64,000 nt of DNA, from NCBI GenBank assembly GCA_003725745.1, contig RHDP01000002.1, forward strand, positions 1 through 64,000. The letters are read 5' to 3'. The notes under the pieces were generated by a model. The model ran no database searches. It was given only the letters and a program-made list of their open reading frames with translations, and was not told the origin of the DNA. The DNA is from Streptomyces sp. I6 (GTDB taxonomy: Bacteria; Actinomycetota; Actinomycetes; Streptomycetales; Streptomycetaceae). The number at the start of each line of letters is the position of its first letter. The first letter of the stretch is position 1. Positions 44,744 to 53,164 of the stretch are shown one piece after another. Position numbers and translations under genes: made by a program.

Positions 44744-46447
44744 TCAGGCGGCCGGGGCGAGGCGGTCGGCGATCAGGGCGGCGCTCTGCTCGCGCAGTTC
44801 GACCTTGCGGACCTTGCCGCTGGCGGTCATCGGGAAGGAGTCGGTGACGGCCACATAGCGCGGGATCTTGAAGTGGGCGAGCCTGCCGGCGCAGTACGCC
44901 CACAGTTCGGTGGCCGACATCGGCGCGGCGCCGTCCCGCAGGCGGATCCAGGCGATGAGCTCCTCGCCGTAGTACGGGTCGGGGACGCCGACGACCTGCG
45001 CGTCGAGGATGTCCGGGTGGGTGTGGAGGAACTCCTCGATCTCGCGCGGGTAGATGTTCTCGCCGCCCCGGATGACCATGTCCTTGATCCGGCCGGTGAT
45101 GCCGACGTACCCGTCGTCGTCCATGACGGCGAGGTCCCCGGTGTGCATCCAGCCGTCCTCGTCGATGGCCTCGGCGGTCTTGTCGGGCTGCCGCCAGTAG
45201 CCGCTCATCACCGAGTATCCGCGGGTGCAGAACTCGCCCTGGGTGCCACGCGGCACGGTCTCCCCGGTCTCCGGGTCGACGATCTTGATCTCCACGTGCG
45301 GGCCGGCCCGGCCGACGGTGGACACCCGGCGTTCGAGGGAGTCGCCGGGCCGGGTCTGGCAGGCCACGGGGGAGGTCTCGGTCATGCCGTAGCAGATCGT
45401 CACCCGCGCCATGTGCATCCGGTCGACGACCTGCCGCATCACCTCGACCGGGCAGGGGGTGCCGGACATGATGCCGGTCCGCAGTCGGGAGAGGTCGAAG
45501 GAGTCGAAGTCGGGGTGGTTGAGCTCGGCGATGAACATCGTGGGCACGCCGTACAGCGAGGTGCAGCGCTCCGCCTCGACCGCCTCCAGGGTCGCGCGGG
45601 CGTCGAAGGACGGGCTCGGGATCACGACGCACGCGCCGTGGCTGAGCGCCGCGATGGTGCCCATCACCATGCCGAAGCAGTGGTAGAAGGGAACGGGCAG
45701 GCAGACGCGGTCGGCCTGCGTGTACTCCAGCAGCTCGCCGGTGAAGAAGCCGTTGTTGAGGATGTTGCGGTGCGTCAGGGTCGCGCCCTTGGGCGAGCCA
45801 GTCGTCCCCGAGGTGTACTGGATGTTGATCGGGTCGTCGGGGTGGAGCGAGGCCCCGGCCTCGGTGAGCCGGCGCGCGCCGTACGCGTCGGGCGGGGTCA
45901 TCAGGGAGTCCCACTCCTCGCCGCCGATGAGGACCGTGTGGCGCAAGGAGGGGCAGCGCGGCGCGACCTCGGCGATCATGGCGGCGGCGTCGCTGGTGCG
46001 CAGCGTCGGTGCGGCCACCAGCACCCGGACACCGGCGTGGCCGAGCACGTATTCCAGCTCGTAGGTCCGGTACGCGGGGTTGATGTTGACCAGGATCGCC
46101 CCGATCTTCGCCGCCGCGTACTGGGTGAGCACCCACTCGGCGTTGTTGGGGGACCACAGTCCGATCCGGTCGCCCGCGCGGACGCCCAGGTCCAGCAGCC
46201 CGGCCGCGAGGGCGTCGGTCTGCGCGTCGAGTTCGGCGTAGCTCCAGCGGCGGCCGCCGCCGGCACGGTCGACCAGTGCGTCCCGGTCGGGGAAGGAGGC
46301 GACCGACCGCTGGAGGTTGGCGCCGATCGTCTCGTCGAGAAGCGGTACGGGATGAGCGCCTGCGGCGTGGCTCGGCCGGCCGGACACCGGGTGTCCGGCC
46401 CGCCCGTCTGCCGGCGTCGTCGGTTCTTCGGGCTCACGATGGTCCAT
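44744..46447 (-). CDS. Acyl-CoA ligase (fatty acyl-CoA synthetase-like)
   Basis: This 567-residue class I adenylating enzyme has [97 protein letters not shown] and the C-terminal lysine in [13 protein letters not shown]. These are typical of FadD/AcsA-type medium-chain acyl-CoA ligases. It faces the acyl-CoA dehydrogenase and could supply its substrate. Element copy G lies 30 bases upstream and points to this gene. Confidence 0.92.
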   Translation of the reverse strand: MDHREPEEPTTPADGRAGHPVSGRPSHAAGAHPVPLLDETIGANLQRSVASFPDRDALVDRAGGGRRWSYAELDAQTDALAAGLLDLGVRAGDRIGLWSPNNAEWVLTQYAAAKIGAILVNINPAYRTYELEYVLGHAGVRVLVAAPTLRTSDAAAMIAEVAPRCPSLRHTVLIGGEEWDSLMTPPDAYGARRLTEAGASLHPDDPINIQYTSGTTGSPKGATLTHRNILNNGFFTGELLEYTQADRVCLPVPFYHCFGMVMGTIAALSHGACVVIPSPSFDARATLEAVEAERCTSLYGVPTMFIAELNHPDFDSFDLSRLRTGIMSGTPCPVEVMRQVVDRMHMARVTICYGMTETSPVACQTRPGDSLERRVSTVGRAGPHVEIKIVDPETGETVPRGTQGEFCTRGYSVMSGYWRQPDKTAEAIDEDGWMHTGDLAVMDDDGYVGITGRIKDMVIRGGENIYPREIEEFLHTHPDILDAQVVGVPDPYYGEELIAWIRLRDGAAPMSATELWAYCAGRLAHFKIPRYVAVTDSFPMTASGKVRKVELREQSAALIADRLAPAA

Positions 46448-46477
46448 CCCGTCATGCTTCCGTCAGCCGCTGCCCCC

Positions 46478-46493
46478 GCATCTCGGTGATTGC
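46478..46493 (-). promoter_or_regulatory. Cluster-wide 16-bp element, copy G
   Basis: On the minus strand it reads GCAATCACCGAGATGC, a perfect consensus match. It is close to the acyl-CoA ligase start. Confidence 0.68.
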
Positions 46494-46575
46494 CCTCTTC
46501 ACAGCGTTGCCCACTTCTCCGGGCTCGCCCCCATCGAGCACGATCGAAGAACGGGGAGAGAGGGCATCCGCCCTA

Positions 46576-46612
46576 TTCTTCGGTTGCCCGCCGACTTCTT
46601 CGGTTGCCCGCC
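46576..46612. repeat. 20-bp tandem repeat in the LLM promoter region
   Basis: TTCTTCGGTTGCCCGCC occurs at 46576-46592 and again at 46596-46612. It lies 65-100 bases upstream of the LLM gene and may be a direct-repeat operator. Confidence 0.6.
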
Positions 46613-46677
46613 CGACGGCCTCGCCGCGGGCGCCACCCACCACCCACCGTCATCGAGCATTTGTTGGGAGATCGGCC

Positions 46678-47549
46678 ATGAAACTCGGTCTGGCATTCGC
46701 GGATTACGCCTGGGAGGGCGGAGCGGTGCGCATGGCGGACACCCTGGCGGCGATGTCCCGCGCCGCCGACGACGCCGGCTTCGACGTCATCGGCGTCGCC
46801 GACCACGTCTGGCAGGGCCCCCACATGGGCGGGGCCGAGCAGCCGATGCTGGAGTGCTTCACCACGCTGGCCACCATCGCCGCGCACACCCGTCGCATCC
46901 GCCTCATGCCCATGGTCGCCGGGGTCCACTTCCGCGCCCCGGGCCTGCTGGCCAAGACCGTCACCACGCTCGACGTCCTCTCCGGCGGCCGCGCGGACCT
47001 GGGCATCGGGGCGGGCTGGTACGAGGAGGAGGCGCGCGGCCTCGGCATCGACTTCCCGCCGGTGGCCGAGCGGTTCGAGCGGCTCGAGGAGGCCGTCCGG
47101 ATCTGTCTGAGCATGTGGGACGGCGAGAGGGGCGGTGAGAAACCCGTCACCGGCCGGCACTACCGCCTGGACCGGCCGCTGAACGTCCCGCAGAACCTCA
47201 CCCGCCCCGGATCATGATCGGCGGTGGCGGGGAGAAGAAGACGCTGCGCCTGGTCGCCCGGTACGCGGACGCCTGCAACCTCTACCCGGGCCCCGACCTG
47301 GGCGGCAAGCTGGCGGTCCTGCGCCGGCACTGCGAGGCGGAGGGCCGGGACTACGAGGCGATCGAGAAGACCTGCATCATGCCGTTCACGGCTGACGACA
47401 CGGCCTCCGCTGACGAGCTGGCAGGGGCGCTGCGCACGATCGCCGGTGCCGGCGTCACGCGGGTGATCGGCATCCTGGAGGGTCCGGACCAGGTACGCGG
47501 GATCGATCTGATCGGCGAGCGGGTGCTGCCCGTCGTGGCGGACGCCTGA
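46678..47549 (+). pseudogene. LLM-class flavin-dependent oxidoreductase (apparent frameshift)
   Basis: From the ATG at 46678 with TTGGGAG upstream. The first frame has ADDAGFDVIGVADHVWQGPH, RIRLMPMVAGVHFRAPGLLA, VTTLDVLSGGRADLGIGAGW and YEEEARGLGIDFPPVAERFE. It breaks after LNVPQNLTRP. The second frame resumes IMIGGGGEKKTLRLVARYAD to the end. One C added at the C4 run 47205-47208 repairs it to about 290 residues. The luciferase-like fold uses F420H2 or FMNH2. It would reduce or oxygenate an intermediate. Confidence 0.85.
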
Positions 47550-47563
47550 CTGCCCGTCGAACA

Positions 47564-47604
47564 CCGGTGCCCGGACTCCGCTCGGAGCGGTGTCCGGGCA
47601 CCGG
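47564..47604. terminator. Long hairpin between convergent genes
   Basis: CCGGTGCCCGGACTCCGCTC (47564-47583) pairs with GAGCGGTGTCCGGGCACCGG (47585-47604), one mismatch. It separates the LLM stop from the BBE3 stop. Confidence 0.82.
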
Positions 47605-47615
47605 CACGCGCGGCC

Positions 47616-49130
47616 TCAGCCGGGCAGTCCGACGGACAGGGCGTGGCGGAACACGTTCCGAGGGTCGTAGCACTTCTTGATCCGCTGCAGGCGCGGGTAG
47701 TTGTCCTTGAAGTACAGGGTGTGCCACGGCACACCGGAGGTGTTCCACTCCGGGTCGGCCAGGTCGGTGTCGGCGTAGTTCACGTACGACCCGTCGTTGG
47801 CGTGGTTGGGCACCGGCACCCCGCCGGTCTCCGCGTACACCTCGCGGTACATCTCCCGCACCCGCCGGATGTTCGTCTCGTCCTCGGCCTCCGACCCCCA
47901 CACGGCCATGTACGCGGCCTTCAGGACCGAGTCGCGCTGGGCGGCGGCGGTGGCGTCCGGGGCGACGGCGTTCACCCGCCCCCCGTATCCGATGAGGATG
48001 AGCTGGACGGGGCTGGCCTCACCTGCCGTCAGATGCCGGTACAGCGCCGCCGTCTGTGCTGCCGAGTACCCCTTGCGCAGATACGCGGCCTTGATCTTGA
48101 TGCGGCGGGTGAACGGGTCGCCCGGGTCGCCCCAGCCGGGATAGGACGACATGTACAGCCAGGGCCTGACCTGCTGGTCGACGAAGAGCGGCTTGGCATC
48201 CACGCCGGCCGTGATCTCCTCGAAGAACGAGGTCATCAGGCGCTCGGCGTCCGCGGTGGCGTCATCCATGTGGGCACCGACGGTCAGTCCGAAGCCGGAG
48301 CGGTGGGTGCCGTGGAAGAAGCCGGCCAGCGCCGCGTACGGCGAGTCGGGGTCGCTGTTGCGCTCGAACCAGGCGCCGAAGTTCGCCTGGAGGGTGGCGA
48401 ACGACTCCTCCGTCATCGTCTCCCAGGACCACACGGCCGTCCCGCTGCGCCAGGCGGCGGGAGCCTTCGGCAGCAGCTCCGCCGGGTCGTCGGAGTCGGC
48501 GCCGGGGGCCCGCATCCAGTAGCGCGTCACCACGCCGAAGGTGCCGCCGCCGCCCCCGGTGTGGGCCCACCACAGGTCGCGGTGCGGATCGTCCTCCTCG
48601 CGGGTGGCCACGATCGCCCGGGCGACGCCGTCCTCGCCGACCACGACGACCTCCACCGCGTACAGGTAGTCCACCACCGCGCCGAGGCTGCGGGACAGCG
48701 GGCCGTAACCCCCGCCGACGATGTGCCCGCCGACCCCGACCTCGGGGCACTCGCCGGCCGGGATGGTCACGCCCCAGCCCTTGAACAGCACGCGGTAGAC
48801 GTGGCCGAGCGTGGCGCCGGCCTCGATGGCGAAGGCGCGCCGCTCCTCGTCGTAACGCACCTCGGTCATCTCGGACATGTCGAGGAGGACCTCGACGCCG
48901 TGGGTGGCCAGGTCCTCGAAGCCGTGCCCGCCGCTGCGTACGGATATCCGCCGGCCGGCCGCCACGGCCTCGGTCACCGCGGCGGTCACCTGCGCGGTCG
49001 TGGTCACCACCCGGACGTAGTCCGGCCGGCCGGGGAACCGGTGGTTGGTCCCCAGGACCAGGCTCGGGTACCGCGGGTCGTCCGCGGTGATCGTGGCAGC
49101 TGCGAAGGCGGGGATGTCCGTCTCGGTCAC
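47616..49130 (-). CDS. BBE-type oxidase 3, bicovalent FAD (aclacinomycin oxidoreductase-like)
   Basis: This 504-residue VAO-fold oxidase has both covalent FAD residues: His69 in RSGGHGFED and Cys128 in IPAGECPEVGVGGH. LGAVVDYLYAVEVVVVGEDG, GGGGGTFGVVTRYWMRAPG, NYADTDLADPEWN and YPRLQRIKKCYDPRNVFRH complete the pattern of AknOx-type enzymes. These oxidise alcohols, sugars or form bonds on bulky substrates. It is divergent from the asparagine synthetase operon. Element copy H lies 125 bases upstream, pointing to this gene. Confidence 0.92.
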   Translation of the reverse strand: MTETDIPAFAAATITADDPRYPSLVLGTNHRFPGRPDYVRVVTTTAQVTAAVTEAVAAGRRISVRSGGHGFEDLATHGVEVLLDMSEMTEVRYDEERRAFAIEAGATLGHVYRVLFKGWGVTIPAGECPEVGVGGHIVGGGYGPLSRSLGAVVDYLYAVEVVVVGEDGVARAIVATREEDDPHRDLWWAHTGGGGGTFGVVTRYWMRAPGADSDDPAELLPKAPAAWRSGTAVWSWETMTEESFATLQANFGAWFERNSDPDSPYAALAGFFHGTHRSGFGLTVGAHMDDATADAERLMTSFFEEITAGVDAKPLFVDQQVRPWLYMSSYPGWGDPGDPFTRRIKIKAAYLRKGYSAAQTAALYRHLTAGEASPVQLILIGYGGRVNAVAPDATAAAQRDSVLKAAYMAVWGSEAEDETNIRRVREMYREVYAETGGVPVPNHANDGSYVNYADTDLADPEWNTSGVPWHTLYFKDNYPRLQRIKKCYDPRNVFRHALSVGLPG

Positions 49131-49435
49131 GTCGTTCCTCCATCGGGGCGGGCGGCCGGGGGCCCGCTCGGGCCGCCCGGCCCGGGGCCGCCACCAGCGT
49201 GAACGAGGCGTGCTCCGGATGTCTTCTCCCGCCGTGCGCTTCGCCCGCGCCGGCCCGTTCTTCCAGATTGCTCAAGGCCGGGGTGCGCCCGGGATTCGCT
49301 TGTGGCGGCGGCCCGGGCACGTGTTACTTGTTGCGGGAAGCCCGTGAGCAGGCGCCGGAGCGCCGGCCGGTTCTTCCTTCGTTCCCGCTCTTCCCTGCCC
49401 GGTGCTCGGCTGTCCGATGAAGGAGGATCCGTCAC
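49131..49435. other. Divergent promoter region of BBE3 and the AsnB operon
   Basis: About 305 bases without a gene. It holds element copy H (49256-49271). No element in AsnB orientation was found. Confidence 0.5.
49256..49271 (-). promoter_or_regulatory. Cluster-wide 16-bp element, copy H (partial match)
   Basis: On the minus strand it reads GCAATCTGGAAGAACG. It is identical to copy E over the first 13 bases but differs at the 3' end. Confidence 0.55.
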
Positions 49436-51298
49436 ATGTGCGGCATCGCCGGGGCCATGGCCCTGCGCAACGGTGTGGGGGTGGACTCCCGGGCGCTCGC
49501 GCGCATGACGGCGACGCTGCTGCACCGGGGTCCGGACTCCGACGGAGCGTTCGCCGAGGACGGCGTCGGGCTCGGTTTCCGACGTCTGAGCATCAACGAC
49601 CTCGGCGGCGGCACCCAGCCGATGTCCAGCGAGGACGGCACCGTCGTCATGGTGTGCAACGGCGAGATCTTCAACCACCGCCAGTTGCGCGCCGAACTCG
49701 TCGGCAGGGGACACCGCTTCCGCACCGACTGCGACGTCGAGGTCCTCGTGCACCTGTACGAGGAGGAGGGCACCGCGCTGCTGCACCGGCTGAACGGGCA
49801 GTTCGCGTTCGCCATCCTCGACCGGCCGAGGCGCCGTCTCTTCCTCGCCCGCGACCATGTCGGCATCCTCCCCCTGCACTACGCGACGACCGCGGACCAC
49901 TTCGTCTTCGGCTCGGAGGCCAAGGCCGTGCTGGAGCATCCCGGCGTGGGGCGCGCCGTGGACCTGACCGGCCTCGACCAGGTGCTCACCTTCCCCGGTC
50001 TGGTCAGCCCCCGGACCATGTTCCAGGGCGTCAGCAGCCTGCGCGCCGGCCACTACCTGCTCGTCGAGGACGGTGCCGTACGGGAGGTGCCGTACTGGGA
50101 CCTCGACTACCCGCGCGCCGGCGAACTCGCGCCGAGGCCGGACGCGTACTACGCCGAGCGGCTGCGCGAGTTGCTGACCGAGGCGGTACGGCGCCGGCTG
50201 GACGCCGACGTGCCGGTGGGCTTCTACCTCAGCGGCGGGCTCGACTCCTCGCTCATCGCGGGTCTCGTCGGGGAGCTGGCGCCCCCGGCCGACTCGTTCT
50301 CCATCACCTTCCCCGACGCGGAGATCGACGAGTCGGGCTACCAGCGCCTGATGGCCCAGAAGGCCGGATCCCGCCACCACGAGCTGCGGTTCACCGCCGC
50401 GGACATCGCCGAGGGCCTGCACCGGATGGTGCTGCACGCCGAGACGCCGGTGAAGGAGACGTACAACACCTGCTCACTGGCGCTGGCGCGGCGGGTCCGC
50501 GAGAGCGGCACCACGGTGATCCTCACCGGCGAGGGCGCCGACGAACTCTTCGGCGGCTATGTCGGCTACCGCTTCGACCGGCTGGGCCGCGGCGCCGGCA
50601 GCTCCGGCGACGACCTGGCGGACGCGCTGGAGGACGACGTGCGGCGGCGGCTGTGGGGCGACGCCGGCCTCTTCTACGAACGCCGCTACCACGCCTGGCG
50701 CGAGGCCAAGCTCGGCATCTACTCCGCGGGGGTCCGCGAGGCGTTCCGCGACGTGGACTGCCTGCGCCTGCCGCCCGTGGACCCGGCCCGGCTGGCCGGA
50801 CGGGACCCGCTGGACCAGCGCTCCTATCTCGACTTCCGGCTGCGGCTGTCGGACCATCTGCTCTCCGACCACGGCGACCGGATGGCGATGGCCCACTCGG
50901 TGGAGGCCCGGTACCCCTTCCTGGACCGGGAGGTCGTGGAGTTCGCCACCCAGGTCCCGGCCCATCTCAAGGTGCACCCGCTCGGTGAGAAGTACGTCGT
51001 GCGGCAGGCCGCGCAGGGTCTGGTGCCCCCGGAGATCATCGACCGCGAGAAGTTCGGCTTCCGCGCGCCGGGCAGTCCGGCGCTGCTGCGCGCCGGCGTC
51101 GAGTGGGTCGGCGACATGCTCTCCCCCGCGCGGATCAGGCGGCAGGGGTACTTCGACCCGGCGGCCGTGGAGAGGCTCCGGGCCCGCTACACCGGCGACG
51201 GCTTCGAGGTCCATCCCCACTACGGCGACGACCTGCTGCTCACCGTCCTGACCTTCGGAATCCTCCTGGACACCTTCTCCCTGCCGGACCACTCGTAA
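49436..51298 (+). CDS. Asparagine synthetase (glutamine-hydrolysing), AsnB type
   Basis: This 620-residue two-domain enzyme has an N-terminal glutaminase starting with the processed Cys2 (MCGIAGAM), with LLHRGPDSDG and VMVCNGEIFNHRQLR. The synthetase domain has the PP-loop VGFYLSGGLDSSLIAGLVGE, ILTGEGADELFGGYVGYRFD and VEARYPFLDREVVEFATQVP. It can move glutamine-derived nitrogen onto an adenylated carboxylate. In a biosynthetic operon this may be an amidation of a pathway acid rather than of aspartate. It heads a coupled four-gene operon. Confidence 0.93.
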   Translation: MCGIAGAMALRNGVGVDSRALARMTATLLHRGPDSDGAFAEDGVGLGFRRLSINDLGGGTQPMSSEDGTVVMVCNGEIFNHRQLRAELVGRGHRFRTDCDVEVLVHLYEEEGTALLHRLNGQFAFAILDRPRRRLFLARDHVGILPLHYATTADHFVFGSEAKAVLEHPGVGRAVDLTGLDQVLTFPGLVSPRTMFQGVSSLRAGHYLLVEDGAVREVPYWDLDYPRAGELAPRPDAYYAERLRELLTEAVRRRLDADVPVGFYLSGGLDSSLIAGLVGELAPPADSFSITFPDAEIDESGYQRLMAQKAGSRHHELRFTAADIAEGLHRMVLHAETPVKETYNTCSLALARRVRESGTTVILTGEGADELFGGYVGYRFDRLGRGAGSSGDDLADALEDDVRRRLWGDAGLFYERRYHAWREAKLGIYSAGVREAFRDVDCLRLPPVDPARLAGRDPLDQRSYLDFRLRLSDHLLSDHGDRMAMAHSVEARYPFLDREVVEFATQVPAHLKVHPLGEKYVVRQAAQGLVPPEIIDREKFGFRAPGSPALLRAGVEWVGDMLSPARIRRQGYFDPAAVERLRARYTGDGFEVHPHYGDDLLLTVLTFGILLDTFSLPDHS

Positions 51299-51307
51299 GG
51301 AACACTG

Positions 51308-53164
51308 ATGACGTTCGAAGCCATCCACGACCTGGTGGGCAGGACGATCGGGCGATCGCCGGACCAGGTGGCCGTCGAGACCCCGCAGGGGTGCCTCAGC
51401 TACGCGGAACTGGACGCGCGCGCCGCACATGTGGCGAACGCCCTGAAGGCCGCGGGGGCGGGCGCCGGCGCCTTCGTCCCCGTCCTGGTCCAGGACCGCC
51501 GCGACCTCGTCGCCGCCGTGATCGGCATCCTGCGGATCGGCGGCGTCTTCGTCCCCCTGGACCTGGCCGCCCCGCCCGCCCGGCTGCGGGCGACGCTCCT
51601 CGAGGTCGCGCCCGAGTGGGCCGTCGTCGGCTCCCCCGCCGACCCGGCCGCGCTCCAGGCGCTGTCCGAGGCCGCGCCCACCGCCCGAACCGTCACCTCC
51701 GGTCCCGCCGCCTCCCCCGGAGCCCGCCGGGAGCACCACCGTTCCGGCGCGGACGACCCGGCGTACGTCTTCTTCACCTCCGGCACCACGGGCCGCCCCA
51801 AGGGCATCGTGGGCCGGCTCGGCTCCATCGCGCCGTACATCCGGTGGGAAACCGGGCTGCTGGGCGTGGAGCCGGGCTGGCGGGTCAGCCAACTGGTCTC
51901 CCCTTCCTTCGACGCCGTACTGCGCGACCTGTTCGTCCCGCTGACCACCGGCGGCACGATCGTCGTCCCGCCCCCGGAGACGGTCCTCGACCCGGCGGCC
52001 CTGGCCCGCTGGACCGACGAGGAGCGCATCGACCTGGTGCACACCGTCCCGTCGCTGTTCCGGGGCCTGGTCTCGGCCGCGGTCGCCGGGGACCGCACGC
52101 TCGGCTCGCTGCGCTGCGTGGCGCTCTCCGGCGAGCGGCTCGCGCCCTCGGACGCCGAGCGCCTCTTCGGCCGGTACGGCGACCGGATCCGGCTGCTGAA
52201 CCTGTACGGGCCGTCGGAGACGACGATGACGAAGACCTTCCACGTCGTCACCCGCGAGGACCTCGCCCGCCCGTCGATCCCCGTCGGCCGCCCGATCCCG
52301 GACGCGGAGGTGCTGCTCCTCGACGAGCACGGGCGGCCCGCCGAACCCGGCACGGTCGGCGAGATCCATCTGCGCACCCCGCACCGGTCCCTGGGCTACC
52401 ACCGCCGCCCCCAGGAGACCGCCCGGGCCTTCGTGCCCCACCCGGTCACCGGCGACCCCGACGACCTCGTCTACCGCACCGGGGACTACGGCCGTCTGCT
52501 CGACGACGGCGCCCTGGAGTTCCTCGGCCGCAAGGACCACCAGGTCAAGATCGGCGGGGTACGGGTCGAACTGGAGGGGGTCGAGAGCGTACTGCGCGAC
52601 CACCCGGCCGTCGCGGACGCCGCCGTGGTCGCCGCCGAGGAGGCCGGCGCGGCCCATCTCTGCGCGTACCTGGAACTCCGTGACGCCCCGGGCGGCACCG
52701 TGCCCGAGGCGTTCGACAGGGAGCTGCGCGGCCATCTGCGCGAACGGCTGCCCGACAGCGCGGTACCGGCGCGTTTCGTCCCGCTCGCCGAGCTTCCCCG
52801 CACCCTCAGCGGCAAGATCGACCGGCGTGCGCTGCCCGCCCTCTCGCCCCGCGCCGCGGACCACACCGCAGGCGAGCCGCCCCGTACCACGACGGAGCGG
52901 ACGGTGGCGTTGCTGTGGCTCCGGACCCTGCCCGTCTCCGGCGTCGGCCGGGACGACGACTTCTTCGCCTCGGGCGGCACCTCGCTGCTCGTCGTCTCGC
53001 TGCTCGCCCTGGTGAACCAGACCTTCGCGGTCACCGTACCGCTGCGGGACTTCCTGCTGTCGCCGACGGTCGCGAGCCTCGCCGCAGCGGTCGAGAAGGA
53101 GCTGCTGGCAGCCGACGCGCCACTCGACGACCTCTTCGCCATCCAGGGACCGGATCTCCGATGA
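51308..53164 (+). CDS. Stand-alone NRPS A-T didomain
   Basis: This 618-residue protein has an adenylation domain with YVFFTSGTTGRPKGIVGRLG (A3), VSPSFDAVLRDL (A4, conserved Asp), LYGPSETTMTKTFHV (A5), DLVYRTGDYGRLLDDGALEF (A7/A8) and LPRTLSGKIDRRALP (A10 Lys). A C-terminal carrier domain with DDFFASGGTSLLVVSLL follows, with phosphopantetheine Ser559. It activates an amino acid and holds it as a thioester. There is no condensation or release domain in this protein. The start lies 10 bases after the AsnB stop and the end overlaps the next gene (ATGA). Confidence 0.93.
   Translation: MTFEAIHDLVGRTIGRSPDQVAVETPQGCLSYAELDARAAHVANALKAAGAGAGAFVPVLVQDRRDLVAAVIGILRIGGVFVPLDLAAPPARLRATLLEVAPEWAVVGSPADPAALQALSEAAPTARTVTSGPAASPGARREHHRSGADDPAYVFFTSGTTGRPKGIVGRLGSIAPYIRWETGLLGVEPGWRVSQLVSPSFDAVLRDLFVPLTTGGTIVVPPPETVLDPAALARWTDEERIDLVHTVPSLFRGLVSAAVAGDRTLGSLRCVALSGERLAPSDAERLFGRYGDRIRLLNLYGPSETTMTKTFHVVTREDLARPSIPVGRPIPDAEVLLLDEHGRPAEPGTVGEIHLRTPHRSLGYHRRPQETARAFVPHPVTGDPDDLVYRTGDYGRLLDDGALEFLGRKDHQVKIGGVRVELEGVESVLRDHPAVADAAVVAAEEAGAAHLCAYLELRDAPGGTVPEAFDRELRGHLRERLPDSAVPARFVPLAELPRTLSGKIDRRALPALSPRAADHTAGEPPRTTTERTVALLWLRTLPVSGVGRDDDFFASGGTSLLVVSLLALVNQTFAVTVPLRDFLLSPTVASLAAAVEKELLAADAPLDDLFAIQGPDLR

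Noticed and set aside
18444-51298. Clavam-type pathway (ThDP enzyme plus AsnB-like beta-lactam synthetase)
   Set aside because: The ThDP protein does not resemble CeaS, the AsnB has an intact glutaminase Cys2, and no clavaminate synthase or proclavaminate hydrolase genes were seen.
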